From an uncultured Bacilli bacterium (GTDB taxonomy: Bacteria > Bacillota_I > Bacilli_A > RF39 > UBA660): 64,000 nt of DNA. Both the position numbers and the translations under genes were made by a program. Positions 15,677 to 25,128 of the stretch are shown in pieces. Position 1 is the first letter of the stretch, and each line of letters starts with the position of its first letter. The stretch lies in contig CAKOMY010000006.1 of assembly GCA_934096815.1 (NCBI GenBank), forward strand, positions 1 to 64,000, given 5' to 3'. Under the pieces are notes generated by a model. The model did no database searches, was not told the origin of the DNA, and worked only from the letters and a program-made list of their open reading frames with translations.

Positions 15677-17830
15677 TTATGCCTCTTTATTATCTAAATG
15701 AACTACTCTTTCTTTAATTTCCTGAGTTCTACCTTTATTCCAGAAATTAGTACCAATATAACCACATGTTCTTCTTGCAACATTTAATTTATCATGGTCT
15801 CTATTGCCACAGTTAGGACAATACCATTCTAGTTTTTCATCTAAAAGTATTTCGCCAGTATAACCACATGCTTGGCAATAATCACTTTTTGTATTTAGTT
15901 CAGCATACATTATATTATCATAAATATATTTAATTACTTCCATAACAGCATCTAAATTATTAGTTAAATTAGCTGTTTCTACATAACTAATGGCACCACC
16001 TGGAGATAATTTTTGGAATTCACTTTCAAGTTGTAATTTACTAAATGCATCTATTTCTTCAAATACAGGTACATGATATGAATTGGTAATATAATTTCTA
16101 TCAGTAATTCCCTTAATAACTCCAAATCTTTCCCTTAAACATTTAGCAAATTTATAAGTTGTAGATTCAATTGGTGTTCCATACACAGAATAATCTATAT
16201 TTTCCTCGGCTTTCCACTCATTACATTTATCTACCATATGTTTCATTACTTCTAAGCCAAAATCTTTACCTTTACCTCCATCAGTATGACTCTTTCCTGT
16301 CATATATTTAACACACTCATAAAGTCCGGCATACCCAAGTGAAATAGTAGAATATCCACCATGTAATAATTCATGAATAGATTCTCCTTTACCAAGTCTA
16401 GCAAGTGCTCCATGTTGCCATAAAATAGGTGCTACATCAGAAGTTGCTTTTGATAATCTCTTATGTCTTATTTGTAACGCTCTATGACAAAGGTCTAATC
16501 TTTCATCGAAGATTTTCCAGAAATTATCCATATCTTTATCACTAGATAATGCAACATCAACTAAATTAATTGTAACAACCCCTTGATTAAATCTACCATA
16601 ATATTTAGGTTTACCATCTTTATCTACATAAGGAGTTAAGAAAGAGCGGCATCCCATACATGGATAACATTGTCCATTACCATTTTTATCAATTTTATTT
16701 TCTTTCATAATCTTTTCAGAAATATAATCAGGAACCATTCTCTTAGCAGTACATTCAGCAGCTAATTTAGTTAAATAATAATACTTACTTCCTTCTTTAA
16801 TATTATCCTCTTCAAGAACATATAAAAGTTTAGGGAACGCTGGGGTAATATATACTCCTTTTTCATTTTTCATACCAAGAATTCTTTGCTTTAATACTTC
16901 TTCAATAAGCATTGCAAGTTCTTCTTTATATTCATCAGTTTCTCCTAAGTACATACATACACTTAAAAATGGTGCTTGACCGTTAGTTGTAGTCATAGAA
17001 TTAATTTGATATTGAAAAGTTTGAACTCCATCAGTAATTTCTTTAGCTAAATCTTCACTAACAAACTGTTTAATTTGTTCTTTATTTAATCCTCTTGCTT
17101 TATATTTCTTTTCATATATTTCTTTGCTTGCTCTAACAAACGGTGCTAGATGAGTAAGCGTAATTGTACATCCACCATATTGACTAGAACTAACTGCAGT
17201 AATAATTTGAGTAGCAATAGTCATAGCTGTTAAAAATCTATGTGGTTTTTCAATCATAACCCCATTAATATTTGTACCATTTTGAAGCATATCTTCTAAA
17301 TTAATTAAATCACAATTATGTAATGCATTTTGTGCAAAATAATCAGCATCATGAAAATGAATAATGCCATCATCATGAGCTTGTACTATATCCTCAGGAA
17401 GTAAAAATCTTCTTGTAATATCAGTTGATGTAATACCAGCTAAATAATCTCTTTGAGTAGTAACAATCTTCGCATTCTTATTTGAGTTTTCCGTATTCCA
17501 ATATTCACTTTCTCCATCAATTAACTCTTTAATAGCTAAATCAGTCGTATTACTTCTTCTTACTAATTCTCTAGTATATCTATAAGTTATGTATTTCTTA
17601 GCAAGTTCATACTTTCCTTGAGCCATTAACTTCATTTCAATAATATCTTGAATATCTTCAACTAATATTCTTTTTTTACCCAATTTTTCAATATATTTAA
17701 TTATATTTTTAATTTGGGTAGGAGAAGCTTGTTCTTCCTCTTCTACTTCATTATTTGCTTTCATTATAGCATTTTCTACTTTTTCTGGACACCAATCTAC
17801 CATATGTCCATCACGTTTAATAACTTTCAT
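15677..17830 (-). CDS. nrdD: Anaerobic (class III) ribonucleoside-triphosphate reductase NrdD
   Basis: The 717-residue enzyme reduces ribonucleoside triphosphates to deoxy forms without oxygen. An ATP-cone regulatory domain fills residues 1-95 (KVIKRDGHMVDW), followed by the ten-stranded barrel with the active-site loop. The C-terminus has the zinc motif CQAC...CPNC at about 652-674 and the glycyl radical site RTCGYIG with Gly near 690. It leads the nrdD-nrdG-dut operon. The promoter has a TATACT -10 box and a perfect palindrome at about -41.5 shared with the divergent Crp/Fnr gene. No other reductase class lies in the window, which fits an anaerobe. Confidence 0.97.
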   Translation of the reverse strand: MKVIKRDGHMVDWCPEKVENAIMKANNEVEEEEQASPTQIKNIIKYIEKLGKKRILVEDIQDIIEMKLMAQGKYELAKKYITYRYTRELVRRSNTTDLAIKELIDGESEYWNTENSNKNAKIVTTQRDYLAGITSTDITRRFLLPEDIVQAHDDGIIHFHDADYFAQNALHNCDLINLEDMLQNGTNINGVMIEKPHRFLTAMTIATQIITAVSSSQYGGCTITLTHLAPFVRASKEIYEKKYKARGLNKEQIKQFVSEDLAKEITDGVQTFQYQINSMTTTNGQAPFLSVCMYLGETDEYKEELAMLIEEVLKQRILGMKNEKGVYITPAFPKLLYVLEEDNIKEGSKYYYLTKLAAECTAKRMVPDYISEKIMKENKIDKNGNGQCYPCMGCRSFLTPYVDKDGKPKYYGRFNQGVVTINLVDVALSSDKDMDNFWKIFDERLDLCHRALQIRHKRLSKATSDVAPILWQHGALARLGKGESIHELLHGGYSTISLGYAGLYECVKYMTGKSHTDGGKGKDFGLEVMKHMVDKCNEWKAEENIDYSVYGTPIESTTYKFAKCLRERFGVIKGITDRNYITNSYHVPVFEEIDAFSKLQLESEFQKLSPGGAISYVETANLTNNLDAVMEVIKYIYDNIMYAELNTKSDYCQACGYTGEILLDEKLEWYCPNCGNRDHDKLNVARRTCGYIGTNFWNKGRTQEIKERVVHLDNKEA

Positions 17831-17863
17831 TTACTTTACCTCTTTCCTACGTTAACTAAAAAA

Positions 17864-17869
17864 AGTATA
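17864..17869 (-). promoter_or_regulatory. -10 box of the nrdD operon
   Basis: The minus strand reads TGC TATACT here, an extended-like -10 box 34 bases before the start codon of nrdD. No good -35 element lies 17 bases upstream, which is typical of an activator-dependent promoter. Confidence 0.6.
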
Positions 17870-17888
17870 GCATAAGAAGCAAAACTTT

Positions 17889-17908
17889 TTTGGTGCAATT
17901 GCACCAAA
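17889..17908. promoter_or_regulatory. Perfect 20-bp palindromic operator between nrdD and a Crp/Fnr gene
   Basis: TTTGGTGCAATTGCACCAAA is a perfect inverted repeat centred at 17898.5. Its centre is 32 bases from the centre of the nrdD -10 box, which puts it at about -41.5, the class II position for Crp/Fnr activators. For the rightward gene the same centre lies near -35 of a TAAAAT box at 17922-17927, where binding would repress. This suggests activation of nrdD and autorepression. Confidence 0.72.
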
Positions 17909-17947
17909 TAATTAAATATGTTAAAATTTTTATAAAGAGGTGTAAAC

Positions 17948-18583
17948 ATGAATGATTTATTTAAAAATATGCCAGAAAATGCTCAACATAAACTATTAGA
18001 ATTATTAAAATCACACACATATTCTTTTTCAAGTAATATGGTAATTCCTAAGGATATTCTTCATATTAAATCTATTTTAATTGTTTTAGAAGGTTCAATA
18101 GAAATTAATAAATTAGATTACAACGATAATGAGACAACTATAGATTTATTATCTAAAAATGATATTATAACAACATTTACATTACCACTTCTTGATAGTG
18201 ATTACAACTTGTATTTAAAAGAACAATCTAAAATATTAGTGTTAGATTTTGATTTTGTTATATCAAGTGAGGTAAATAACAAGTATTATAATCAATTACT
18301 TAAAAATTTATTAGATATTCTAAGTAAAAAAATGATAAATAATAATAATCGTATGGAAATTATGGCTAATAAAACTATTCGTAATAAATTATTAACATAT
18401 TTTAAACAGTTATCTAAAAAATATAATCGTGATGTAATTTATTTACCTTTTAATTTTACGTCACTGGCAAATTATTTGTGTGTTGATAGATCAGCTATGA
18501 ATAGGGAATTAAAACATATGAAAGATGAAAGCTTAATTGAAATAAAAGGAAAAAAAATTAAATTAAATTATTATATAAATTAA
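17948..18583 (+). CDS. Crp/Fnr-family transcriptional regulator
   Basis: The 211-residue protein starts at ATG behind AGAGGTG. Residues 1-115 form a cupin-like effector domain (ILIVLEGSIEI near 50), followed by a long dimer helix (about 120-140) and a winged helix-turn-helix (about 165-205; FTSLANYLCVDRSAMNRELK is the recognition region). It lacks the N-terminal cysteines of classical FNR; the only Cys is in the DNA-binding domain, so an iron-sulfur oxygen sensor of the FNR kind is unlikely. Its gene is divergent from nrdD and shares the palindrome at 17889-17908. Likely role: redox or anaerobic control of deoxynucleotide synthesis, by inference. Confidence 0.9.
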   Translation: MNDLFKNMPENAQHKLLELLKSHTYSFSSNMVIPKDILHIKSILIVLEGSIEINKLDYNDNETTIDLLSKNDIITTFTLPLLDSDYNLYLKEQSKILVLDFDFVISSEVNNKYYNQLLKNLLDILSKKMINNNNRMEIMANKTIRNKLLTYFKQLSKKYNRDVIYLPFNFTSLANYLCVDRSAMNRELKHMKDESLIEIKGKKIKLNYYIN

Positions 18584-18611
18584 AAAAGTGAATGATAACT
18601 ATTCACTTTTT
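18583..18611. terminator. Bidirectional terminator
   Basis: AAAAAGTGAAT (18583-18593) pairs perfectly with ATTCACTTTTT (18601-18611). It terminates the regulator gene and the convergent surface-protein operon; both stop codons fall within or beside it. Confidence 0.87.
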
Positions 18612-21592
18612 ATTGAGGAAATATTTATATCTATATCTCCATCTGCTTTTATTTTAGCAGATTCTTTTCCTATACTGCAAAATGTTTCATTACTACAAAT
18701 AATATTATCGTAAATATATCCACTTGTGTAACCACTTATAAACAAATAAATATTTTGACCATAGCGGTAAGTAGTTTTAGTATCATTATCTGAGGTAGAC
18801 ATTATTTTAGAATTTTCATTTACATTATATTTTATTAAGGAAATGTTACTATCTTTATGAAATGAAATATTCACCAATTTGCGATCATAATAACAATTTA
18901 TTTCATGAATGTCTCTTACTAGATAGCTGATATCATCATTGTAATTAAATGTGTCACTTTGTGTATTAATATATTTTTTACATACTGTAGTAGAATTTTT
19001 TTCGTCAGTATTTGATAAAGTTACTTCTTCTTCATCTTTTATTAATTCGGTTGTATATCCATCTCCATTATCAGCATTTTGATAATGGTTATATACTTTA
19101 AATGTTTCTACTATATCATTTGTTTTTGGAGTTACTGTCATGTCGTTGTTTGCTTTTATCTTTGTTGTTCCATCTAAACCGATGATACAATTGCTGCTAA
19201 CTGAACAATCTACGCCATTATATTCATAGTCTCGCTCATATGAATCTATTCTCATTATTATATTTTGTCCATAGCGATATTGTTGTTTAATCTGGCCTTC
19301 ACTTATTTTATTACTTGTATTTAAAACATGTGAATTTGGGGATACGGTTATTGAATCAATATGCATGTTGCTTTTATCAAAATTTACTGCTACTATTTTT
19401 CTATCATAATAACAATTTATTTCATGAATGTCTCTTACTAGATAGCTGATATCATCATTGTAATTAAATGTGTCATTTTGTGTATTAATATATTTTTTAC
19501 ATACTGTAGTGGAATTTTTTTCGTCAGTATTTGATAAAGTTACTTCTTCCGCTTCTTTTATTAATTCGGTTGAATATCCATCTCCATTATCAGTATTTTG
19601 ATAATGATTATATACTTTAAATGTTTCTACTATGTCATTTGTTTTTGGAGTTACTGTCATATCATTGATTGCTTTTATCTTTGTTGTTCCATCTAAACCG
19701 ATGATACAATTGCTGCTAACTGAACAATCTACGCCATTATATTCATAATCTCGCTCATATGAATCTATTCTCATTATTATATTTTGTCCATAGCGATATT
19801 GACGCGTAACTTGACCTTCACTTATTTTATTACTTGTATATAAACTATGCGAATCTGGAGATATGGTTATTGAATTAATATGTACATTTTTTTTATCAAA
19901 ATTTACTGTTACTAATTTTCTATCATAATAACAATTTATTTCATTTTTATCCTTAACATAATAATTATCGCTTGAATTTAGTGTGAAAATACTTTTATCT
20001 TGGTTGTATTTACAAAATTTATTTATATCTATTTGTTCATCTAATGGAATAATGGAAAAGACATTTGTTTTTCCAACATTGGTTGAATAGTTACCACCGT
20101 TATCGGCATTTTGATAGTGATCATACACTGTCATATTGTATTTTTTACCAGAAATAATTGATAAATCTACATCATTGCTTGGCATTGTAAACGTTATAAT
20201 ATTGGTATTATTTTCTCTTTCAACGGATAAAATATCATCTGGAATACTAATATTTTCTTTAGTTAATGTTGTGTTTGCATAATCTATATTCCCGAAGTAA
20301 TAACCTTCTGAAAAAGTAAAGTTAAGGTTTATTATTTGACCGTATTTATATACTGTACCATTTAGAACATTTGAATTAAGTACATAATCATCAGTTTTTA
20401 AATTTATTTTAAATTTTTTCCGATTATATTTACATCTAAATACTTTTAAATTATATTCTTTATCAACTGTATATTTTGAAATTATACTAAAATCTAAGTT
20501 ATTTTGGCATAATTTTTCAGCTTCAGTTTTGGTATTAACAAAAGTACTAGGTATTTTTGAATATTTTTGATAACTATTATCTGACCCATTTGCATTATCA
20601 ATATAATAATCTAATCTATATTTGCTTTTTGTTTCTATTTTCACTAGTACATTGTCATATCTTAAGTTTATTTTTATTTTATTATTAGATAAGTCTTTTT
20701 CACATACATTGGGACTACAACTTATATTTTCGATATTTGCTCCATCAATTACTGAATAGTCAATTTCAACAATTTGTTTAGAATCACATGTATATTCATG
20801 TGTATTTTGCTGAGTGCAAGCCTTTTCTTTTATTATATTCGATATCTTAACAGAATCTTCATCGCTAATATTGATTTTTATAGTGGGTGAAGATTTTTTT
20901 TCAAAATAACAATATAAATTATCGTTTTGTTCTTCATATTTTTTGAATCTATATTCGTCCCCATCTTGTTCATTATTAATTAGAGTTTGCTCACAAAATG
21001 TCGCTATTTTGGCTACTTGAATTTCATATTTTTTACCTAAAGATTTTTTAATGTTATCTTTTACTAATATTACGTTGTAATCTTTTTTTAAATTAAATGA
21101 AGGATTTGATTCTCCTTCAATTATTCCATTGCCATTATTACTTCCACATATAGATGAATAATTTGAGTCAATACTATTTTCATCTTCTTTACTTAGAAAA
21201 TTTGAGGTAAATTTCTCTAAATTATAATTATAGTCTATAGCAATTTTGTAATCATTTATTTTTGTTTTATTTATTGGGTTAATTACATCATTTTCGTTAT
21301 CTCTTTCAACAAGGCCTAATTCAGCTAGTCTTTCGACGTTTGTAATACATTTACCATTTTTGGTTTCTGTACAAATATAACAACTGCTATCTTCATCATC
21401 GTAACATTCCTGATTAGTTGATAAAAATAAATTTAGTGAATCTTCAATTAAACTTAGTTTATTTTGACATAGCTTAATTTTAGAGTTTATGCTTGTCTTT
21501 TGAATTTGAGGTATAGTTAATATGAAAATGATGCTTATAATTACTATTACGACTATTAATTCAATTAAAGTAAAACCATTATTTTTTTTCAT
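18599..21592 (-). CDS. Giant pseudopilin-like surface protein with tandem repeats
   Basis: The 997-residue protein starts at ATG behind AGAGGTG with a class III (type IV prepilin) signal: KKNNG, then FTLIELIVVIVIISIIFIL with Glu5 after the cleavage site. Ordinary pilins have 120-200 residues; here a region of about 960 residues follows. A pilin-like head with paired cysteines (about 30-170) precedes Cys-containing modules. The C-terminal half holds two almost identical 173-residue repeats, each with YRYGQNIIMRIDSYERDYEY, NHYQN-DNG and a closing INCYYDRK, plus diverged copies before and after. Regular cysteines suggest disulfide-stabilised extracellular domains. It is co-transcribed with the signal-anchored protein at 21613 and probably functions as an adhesin or minor tip pilin. 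No pilus assembly ATPase or prepilin peptidase is in the window. Confidence 0.85.
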   Translation of the reverse strand: MKKNNGFTLIELIVVIVIISIIFILTIPQIQKTSINSKIKLCQNKLSLIEDSLNLFLSTNQECYDDEDSSCYICTETKNGKCITNVERLAELGLVERDNENDVINPINKTKINDYKIAIDYNYNLEKFTSNFLSKEDENSIDSNYSSICGSNNGNGIIEGESNPSFNLKKDYNVILVKDNIKKSLGKKYEIQVAKIATFCEQTLINNEQDGDEYRFKKYEEQNDNLYCYFEKKSSPTIKINISDEDSVKISNIIKEKACTQQNTHEYTCDSKQIVEIDYSVIDGANIENISCSPNVCEKDLSNNKIKINLRYDNVLVKIETKSKYRLDYYIDNANGSDNSYQKYSKIPSTFVNTKTEAEKLCQNNLDFSIISKYTVDKEYNLKVFRCKYNRKKFKINLKTDDYVLNSNVLNGTVYKYGQIINLNFTFSEGYYFGNIDYANTTLTKENISIPDDILSVERENNTNIITFTMPSNDVDLSIISGKKYNMTVYDHYQNADNGGNYSTNVGKTNVFSIIPLDEQIDINKFCKYNQDKSIFTLNSSDNYYVKDKNEINCYYDRKLVTVNFDKKNVHINSITISPDSHSLYTSNKISEGQVTRQYRYGQNIIMRIDSYERDYEYNGVDCSVSSNCIIGLDGTTKIKAINDMTVTPKTNDIVETFKVYNHYQNTDNGDGYSTELIKEAEEVTLSNTDEKNSTTVCKKYINTQNDTFNYNDDISYLVRDIHEINCYYDRKIVAVNFDKSNMHIDSITVSPNSHVLNTSNKISEGQIKQQYRYGQNIIMRIDSYERDYEYNGVDCSVSSNCIIGLDGTTKIKANNDMTVTPKTNDIVETFKVYNHYQNADNGDGYTTELIKDEEEVTLSNTDEKNSTTVCKKYINTQSDTFNYNDDISYLVRDIHEINCYYDRKLVNISFHKDSNISLIKYNVNENSKIMSTSDNDTKTTYRYGQNIYLFISGYTSGYIYDNIICSNETFCSIGKESAKIKADGDIDINISSIKSE
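18892..19410 (-). repeat. 519-bp internal repeat, copy nearest the C-terminus
   Basis: This segment aligns with 19411-19929 at a constant offset of 519 bases (173 codons), with only scattered differences, including identical non-coding-strand runs such as ATGAATGTCTCTTACTAG. A third, diverged unit lies beyond 19930. The near-identity at DNA level points to recent duplication or ongoing gene conversion. Confidence 0.9.
19411..19929 (-). repeat. 519-bp internal repeat, second copy
   Basis: This is the tandem partner of 18892-19410 and abuts it exactly. The repeat phase is in frame, so changes in copy number would lengthen or shorten the surface protein by 173 residues without breaking it. Confidence 0.9.
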
Positions 21593-21612
21593 AAACTCAC
21601 CTCTTTAATTAT

Positions 21613-22476
21613 TTATTTTTCGCCATTTAATTTAACATCAGCATATACTAGGTCAACATCGCTTAAATCGCTCAAATTTGTGTCAGTATATTTACCATCA
21701 GCAAAATCCACTTTGTGTATATTAAGTTTTATGTATCCATTTGTATTTTTTTCAGCATTGTAGTCTGTGTCTAGGTAATAGAGACTATTACTACGTATTG
21801 CATATTTATTTGCAAATTTAGTTTTATTGTCATTTGAAGAACCTATTGATAATGTTGAAGTATTATTTCCAAAAAATTTGATTGTGTTTGTTTTTGATGT
21901 TGTGATCATAAATTTGTTAAACATTTCTAAATTATTGGTTGGTACATCAAATACTAGATTTCCAGTATTTACATCAAATACTTTTGTATAAATAAAGCCA
22001 TTTGATTTGAAACCAACTAAAAAATAATTATCACTTACTTGGGCAATAGGAGCATTAGTTGCGTTAACAAGTGCAGTAATATTGGCATTTTTTTCATTTA
22101 TAGCATTACAATCCGTAAAATCACGAACAATCCAGGATGACATAATCTTTTTTTGATCAGTTGTTGCTGTAGTTGGAGAAACATACAAATTAAAAATTAT
22201 ATCATAAACACTTACATCTTTTGCCTTTTTGCTACACGTAATTGATGTTGTCCCTTTTTCTTTTAAATACATTTTGTAAACAAAACGATAAGACTTTACA
22301 TCTCTATTTGAACCTACACTAATTAAACTGTCAATTGTTTTTATGTCATTTTCATTTTCTACTACTTTTGAATCATTGTTTCTATTTTTTATTTTTTTAT
22401 AGCTCCAAATTCCTATTCCAATTAATAATATTATTGCAAACACTATAACAATTTTTTTTATAAATTTTTTGTCCAT
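21613..22476 (-). CDS. Signal-anchored extracytoplasmic protein, unknown
   Basis: The 287-residue protein starts behind AAAGGAG. One N-terminal helix (about residues 8-25) and no lipobox suggest a membrane anchor with an outside C-terminal domain rich in Thr, Asn and Asp. Two cysteines (in TSITCSKK and FTDCNAIN) could form a disulfide. The gene lies 20 bases upstream of the giant pseudopilin-like gene on the same strand, so the two should be made together; a role as accessory or scaffold for the surface protein is inference. No family recognised. Confidence 0.72.
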   Translation of the reverse strand: MDKKFIKKIVIVFAIILLIGIGIWSYKKIKNRNNDSKVVENENDIKTIDSLISVGSNRDVKSYRFVYKMYLKEKGTTSITCSKKAKDVSVYDIIFNLYVSPTTATTDQKKIMSSWIVRDFTDCNAINEKNANITALVNATNAPIAQVSDNYFLVGFKSNGFIYTKVFDVNTGNLVFDVPTNNLEMFNKFMITTSKTNTIKFFGNNTSTLSIGSSNDNKTKFANKYAIRSNSLYYLDTDYNAEKNTNGYIKLNIHKVDFADGKYTDTNLSDLSDVDLVYADVKLNGEK

Positions 22477-22580
22477 TATCTAATCTCCTTTTACTATAAA
22501 TAATATATCATTAAATAAACCAAAATGTAAATAATCACTTTATATGCTTTTACATCATAAACTACTTTAGGAGGAAAAAA

Positions 22581-23555
22581 GTGAAAAAAATTTATTATAT
22601 ATTAATTGGTTTAATTATAATTACCATGTTTGTTCTTATTTTTACATTTAGTAAGGAAAGTAACACAAAAGATATGACTACCATCAAAGTAGCAGAGGTC
22701 ACTCATTCAGCGTTCTATACTCCATTTTATGTTGCCATAAAAAATAATTATTTTAAAGATAATAATATTGATATTGATTTAATATTAACAAGTGGTGCCA
22801 ATAATGTTGTAGCCGCTGTCTTATCAAAGGATGTAGATATCGGGTTATGTGGACCCGAAGCTACAATTTATGTTTATAATGAAGGTGAAAAAGATTATAT
22901 AAAAACATTTGCTGGTTTAACAAAAAGAGATGGACAGTTTATTGTATCAAGAACAAAATTAGATAATTTTAAACTAGAAGATTTGATTGGAAAAGAAGTG
23001 CTTGCTGGTCGTCCTGGTGGAATGCCTATTATTAATTTTTATAATGCTTTAAAAAATGAAAATATTAAAGGAGTAAACACTAATGATACTGTTGATTTTG
23101 CTAACCTAACTAGTGCGTTTTTATCAGGAACAGGAGACTTTGTTAACTTATTTGAACCTAACGCTACTAAACTAGAAAAAATGAATAAAGGATACGTTGT
23201 TGCATCAGTTGGTATGTATGCTGGTGAAGTACCATATACTGCCTTTAATGCTAGAACAAGCTATATTGAAAATAACAAAGAATTAATAAATAATTTTAAA
23301 GATGCTATTAATAAAGGTTTAGAATTTACTAAAAATAATAATTCCAAAGATATAGCTAAAATAATAATTGATTTATTTCCCGATACATCTATAGAAGATC
23401 TAACAACTATAATAGAAAGATATAAAAATGCTGATTCATGGTTAAATAATACATTTATAACTGAAGAAATGTTTAAAAATTTAGAAGATATGATGATTGA
23501 TTCTAAACTATTAACTGAGTATGTTCCCTATAAAGATTTAATTATAAATGAATAA
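22581..23555 (+). CDS. ABC importer substrate-binding protein (SsuA/TauA/ThiY-like, NMT1 type)
   Basis: The 324-residue protein starts at GTG behind AGGAGG. An N-terminal hydrophobic segment (about 5-24) has no lipobox Cys, so it looks signal-anchored. The mature part begins IKVAEVTHSAFYTPFYVAIKN and contains VDIGLCGPEATIY and AGLTKRDGQF, the pattern of NMT1/SsuA-like proteins that bind sulfonates, thiamine precursors or similar small molecules. It overlaps the ATPase gene by 8 bases. Together with the next two genes it forms a complete importer; the ligand cannot be told from sequence, and no biosynthetic genes lie beside it to hint at it. Confidence 0.9.
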   Translation: MKKIYYILIGLIIITMFVLIFTFSKESNTKDMTTIKVAEVTHSAFYTPFYVAIKNNYFKDNNIDIDLILTSGANNVVAAVLSKDVDIGLCGPEATIYVYNEGEKDYIKTFAGLTKRDGQFIVSRTKLDNFKLEDLIGKEVLAGRPGGMPIINFYNALKNENIKGVNTNDTVDFANLTSAFLSGTGDFVNLFEPNATKLEKMNKGYVVASVGMYAGEVPYTAFNARTSYIENNKELINNFKDAINKGLEFTKNNNSKDIAKIIIDLFPDTSIEDLTTIIERYKNADSWLNNTFITEEMFKNLEDMMIDSKLLTEYVPYKDLIINE

Positions 23556-24285
23556 ATTATTAGAACTTAAAAATATTTCTAAAACTTTTAATACTTTAAA
23601 TGGAGAAATACATGCAATTAAAGATATTTCTTTTGATATTTATAAAGGAGAATTTATAGGAATAGTAGGTTCTAGTGGCTGTGGTAAATCAACTCTTCTA
23701 AATATAATAGATGAATTAGATAAAAATTATAATGGAACTATAATTAAAGATAATCTTAAAATGTCTTATATGCTTCAATCTGATGCCTTACTTCCTTGGT
23801 TAAGTGTTTTAGATAATGCTTGTTTAGGTTTAAAATTAGAAAAAAATCTAACTAAGGAAAATATCAAATATGTAAAAGAATTAATAAAAAAATTTGGTTT
23901 AGAATCTTTTATGAATCAAAAACCAAATAATTTATCTGGAGGCATGAGGCAACGAGTTGCACTAATTAGGACACTTGCAACTAAACCAGATTTAATCCTT
24001 TTAGATGAGCCATTATCAGCCTTAGATTATGTAACTAGATTAACCATAACAGATGAAATATATTCTATTTTAAGAGAAATGAATGTAACAGTAATATTAA
24101 TAAGTCACGATATTGCTGAATGCGTATCATTTTGTAATCGTATTATTGTTCTATCTAAAAGACCAGCCATAATTAAAAATATTTATAATATTAATTTAGA
24201 AAAAAATCTTATTCCATCCCTAAATAGAAAAGATAAAAATTTCTATACATATTATGATTTAATATGGGGTGATTTAGATAAATGA
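23548..24285 (+). CDS. ABC importer ATPase (SsuB/TauB/ThiZ-like)
   Basis: The 245-residue ATPase shows Walker A GSSGCGKST at about residue 37, the Q-loop LQSDALLPWLSVLDNACLGL typical of the sulfonate/taurine/pyrimidine importer subgroup, the signature LSGGMRQRVAL and Walker B LLDEPLSALD. It overlaps its neighbours on both sides (8 and 4 bases) and drives uptake through the permease at 24282. Confidence 0.95.
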   Translation: MNKLLELKNISKTFNTLNGEIHAIKDISFDIYKGEFIGIVGSSGCGKSTLLNIIDELDKNYNGTIIKDNLKMSYMLQSDALLPWLSVLDNACLGLKLEKNLTKENIKYVKELIKKFGLESFMNQKPNNLSGGMRQRVALIRTLATKPDLILLDEPLSALDYVTRLTITDEIYSILREMNVTVILISHDIAECVSFCNRIIVLSKRPAIIKNIYNINLEKNLIPSLNRKDKNFYTYYDLIWGDLDK

Positions 24286-25058
24286 GTATTAATCAAATAA
24301 ATTATTTAAAAAAAATAAAAAGAAAGAAAATAATTATTTCTATCATCCAAATTATGCTTCTAGTTTTATTTATATTAATGTGGGAATTATTAAGTAATAA
24401 AGAAATAATAAATAGTTTTATATTTTCTTCTCCAAGTAAAATCGTTAAATGTATAATTGATTTATATAAAAATAATAATTTATTCTATCACCTATATATA
24501 ACTTTAAAAGAAGTTTTAATATCTTTTATATTAGGTACTATCATTGGTTTTATAGGTGCAATTATATTTTATTACGTTGATATTTTAAAAAAAATATTTG
24601 ATCCCTACTTAAATTTATTAAATAGCCTGCCAAAAGTATCATTAGGTCCTCTATTAATTATTTGGTTAGGAGCAAATAATAAATCAATTATTATGATGAG
24701 TTTACTTATTAACACTATTGTAACTTTAATAACTATTTATAATGGCTTAATAAATACAGATGAATATAAAATAAAAATGTTTAAAACATTTAAAGCTAAT
24801 AAATTACAAACTTTATTATATTTAATACTACCAGCTAATAAAGAAACAATAATTTCAAGTGTTAAGTTAAATATATCCATGAGTTTAATAGGTGTAATTA
24901 TGGGAGAATTTCTTGTAAGTAAAGCCGGAATTGGTTATTTAATTCTTTATGGAACTCAAGTATTTAATTTAAACCTAGTAATGTCTGGTATAATTTTAAT
25001 AATGATTATGTCATTTATTATCTATGAAATAATTAGTATCATAGAAAAAAGAGCTTAA
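24282..25058 (+). CDS. ABC importer permease (SsuC/TauC/ThiX-like)
   Basis: The 258-residue protein has about six membrane helices and a binding-protein-dependent transport domain with an EAA-like coupling loop (FKTFKANKLQTLLYLILPA at about 167-185). It starts at ATG overlapping the ATPase stop (ATGA). It is the last gene of the three-gene importer operon; a strong terminator follows within 10 bases. Confidence 0.94.
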   Translation: MSINQINYLKKIKRKKIIISIIQIMLLVLFILMWELLSNKEIINSFIFSSPSKIVKCIIDLYKNNNLFYHLYITLKEVLISFILGTIIGFIGAIIFYYVDILKKIFDPYLNLLNSLPKVSLGPLLIIWLGANNKSIIMMSLLINTIVTLITIYNGLINTDEYKIKMFKTFKANKLQTLLYLILPANKETIISSVKLNISMSLIGVIMGEFLVSKAGIGYLILYGTQVFNLNLVMSGIILIMIMSFIIYEIISIIEKRA

Positions 25059-25063
25059 AATAT

Positions 25064-25097
25064 AAGGACTGATAAGAAAATTTCTTATCAGCCCTTT
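25064..25097 (+). terminator. Terminator of the importer operon
   Basis: AAGG-CTGATAAGAAA pairs with TTTCTTATCAG-CCTT with a single A/C mismatch, and TTTTT follows. The stem is long and the loop is minimal. Confidence 0.88.
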
Positions 25098-25128
25098 TTA
25101 ATTGAAAAACTATTTAACATTACATTTA

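Noticed and set aside
17948..18583. Classical oxygen-sensing FNR
   Set aside because: The N-terminal cluster cysteines are missing; only the broader Crp/Fnr family call is supported.
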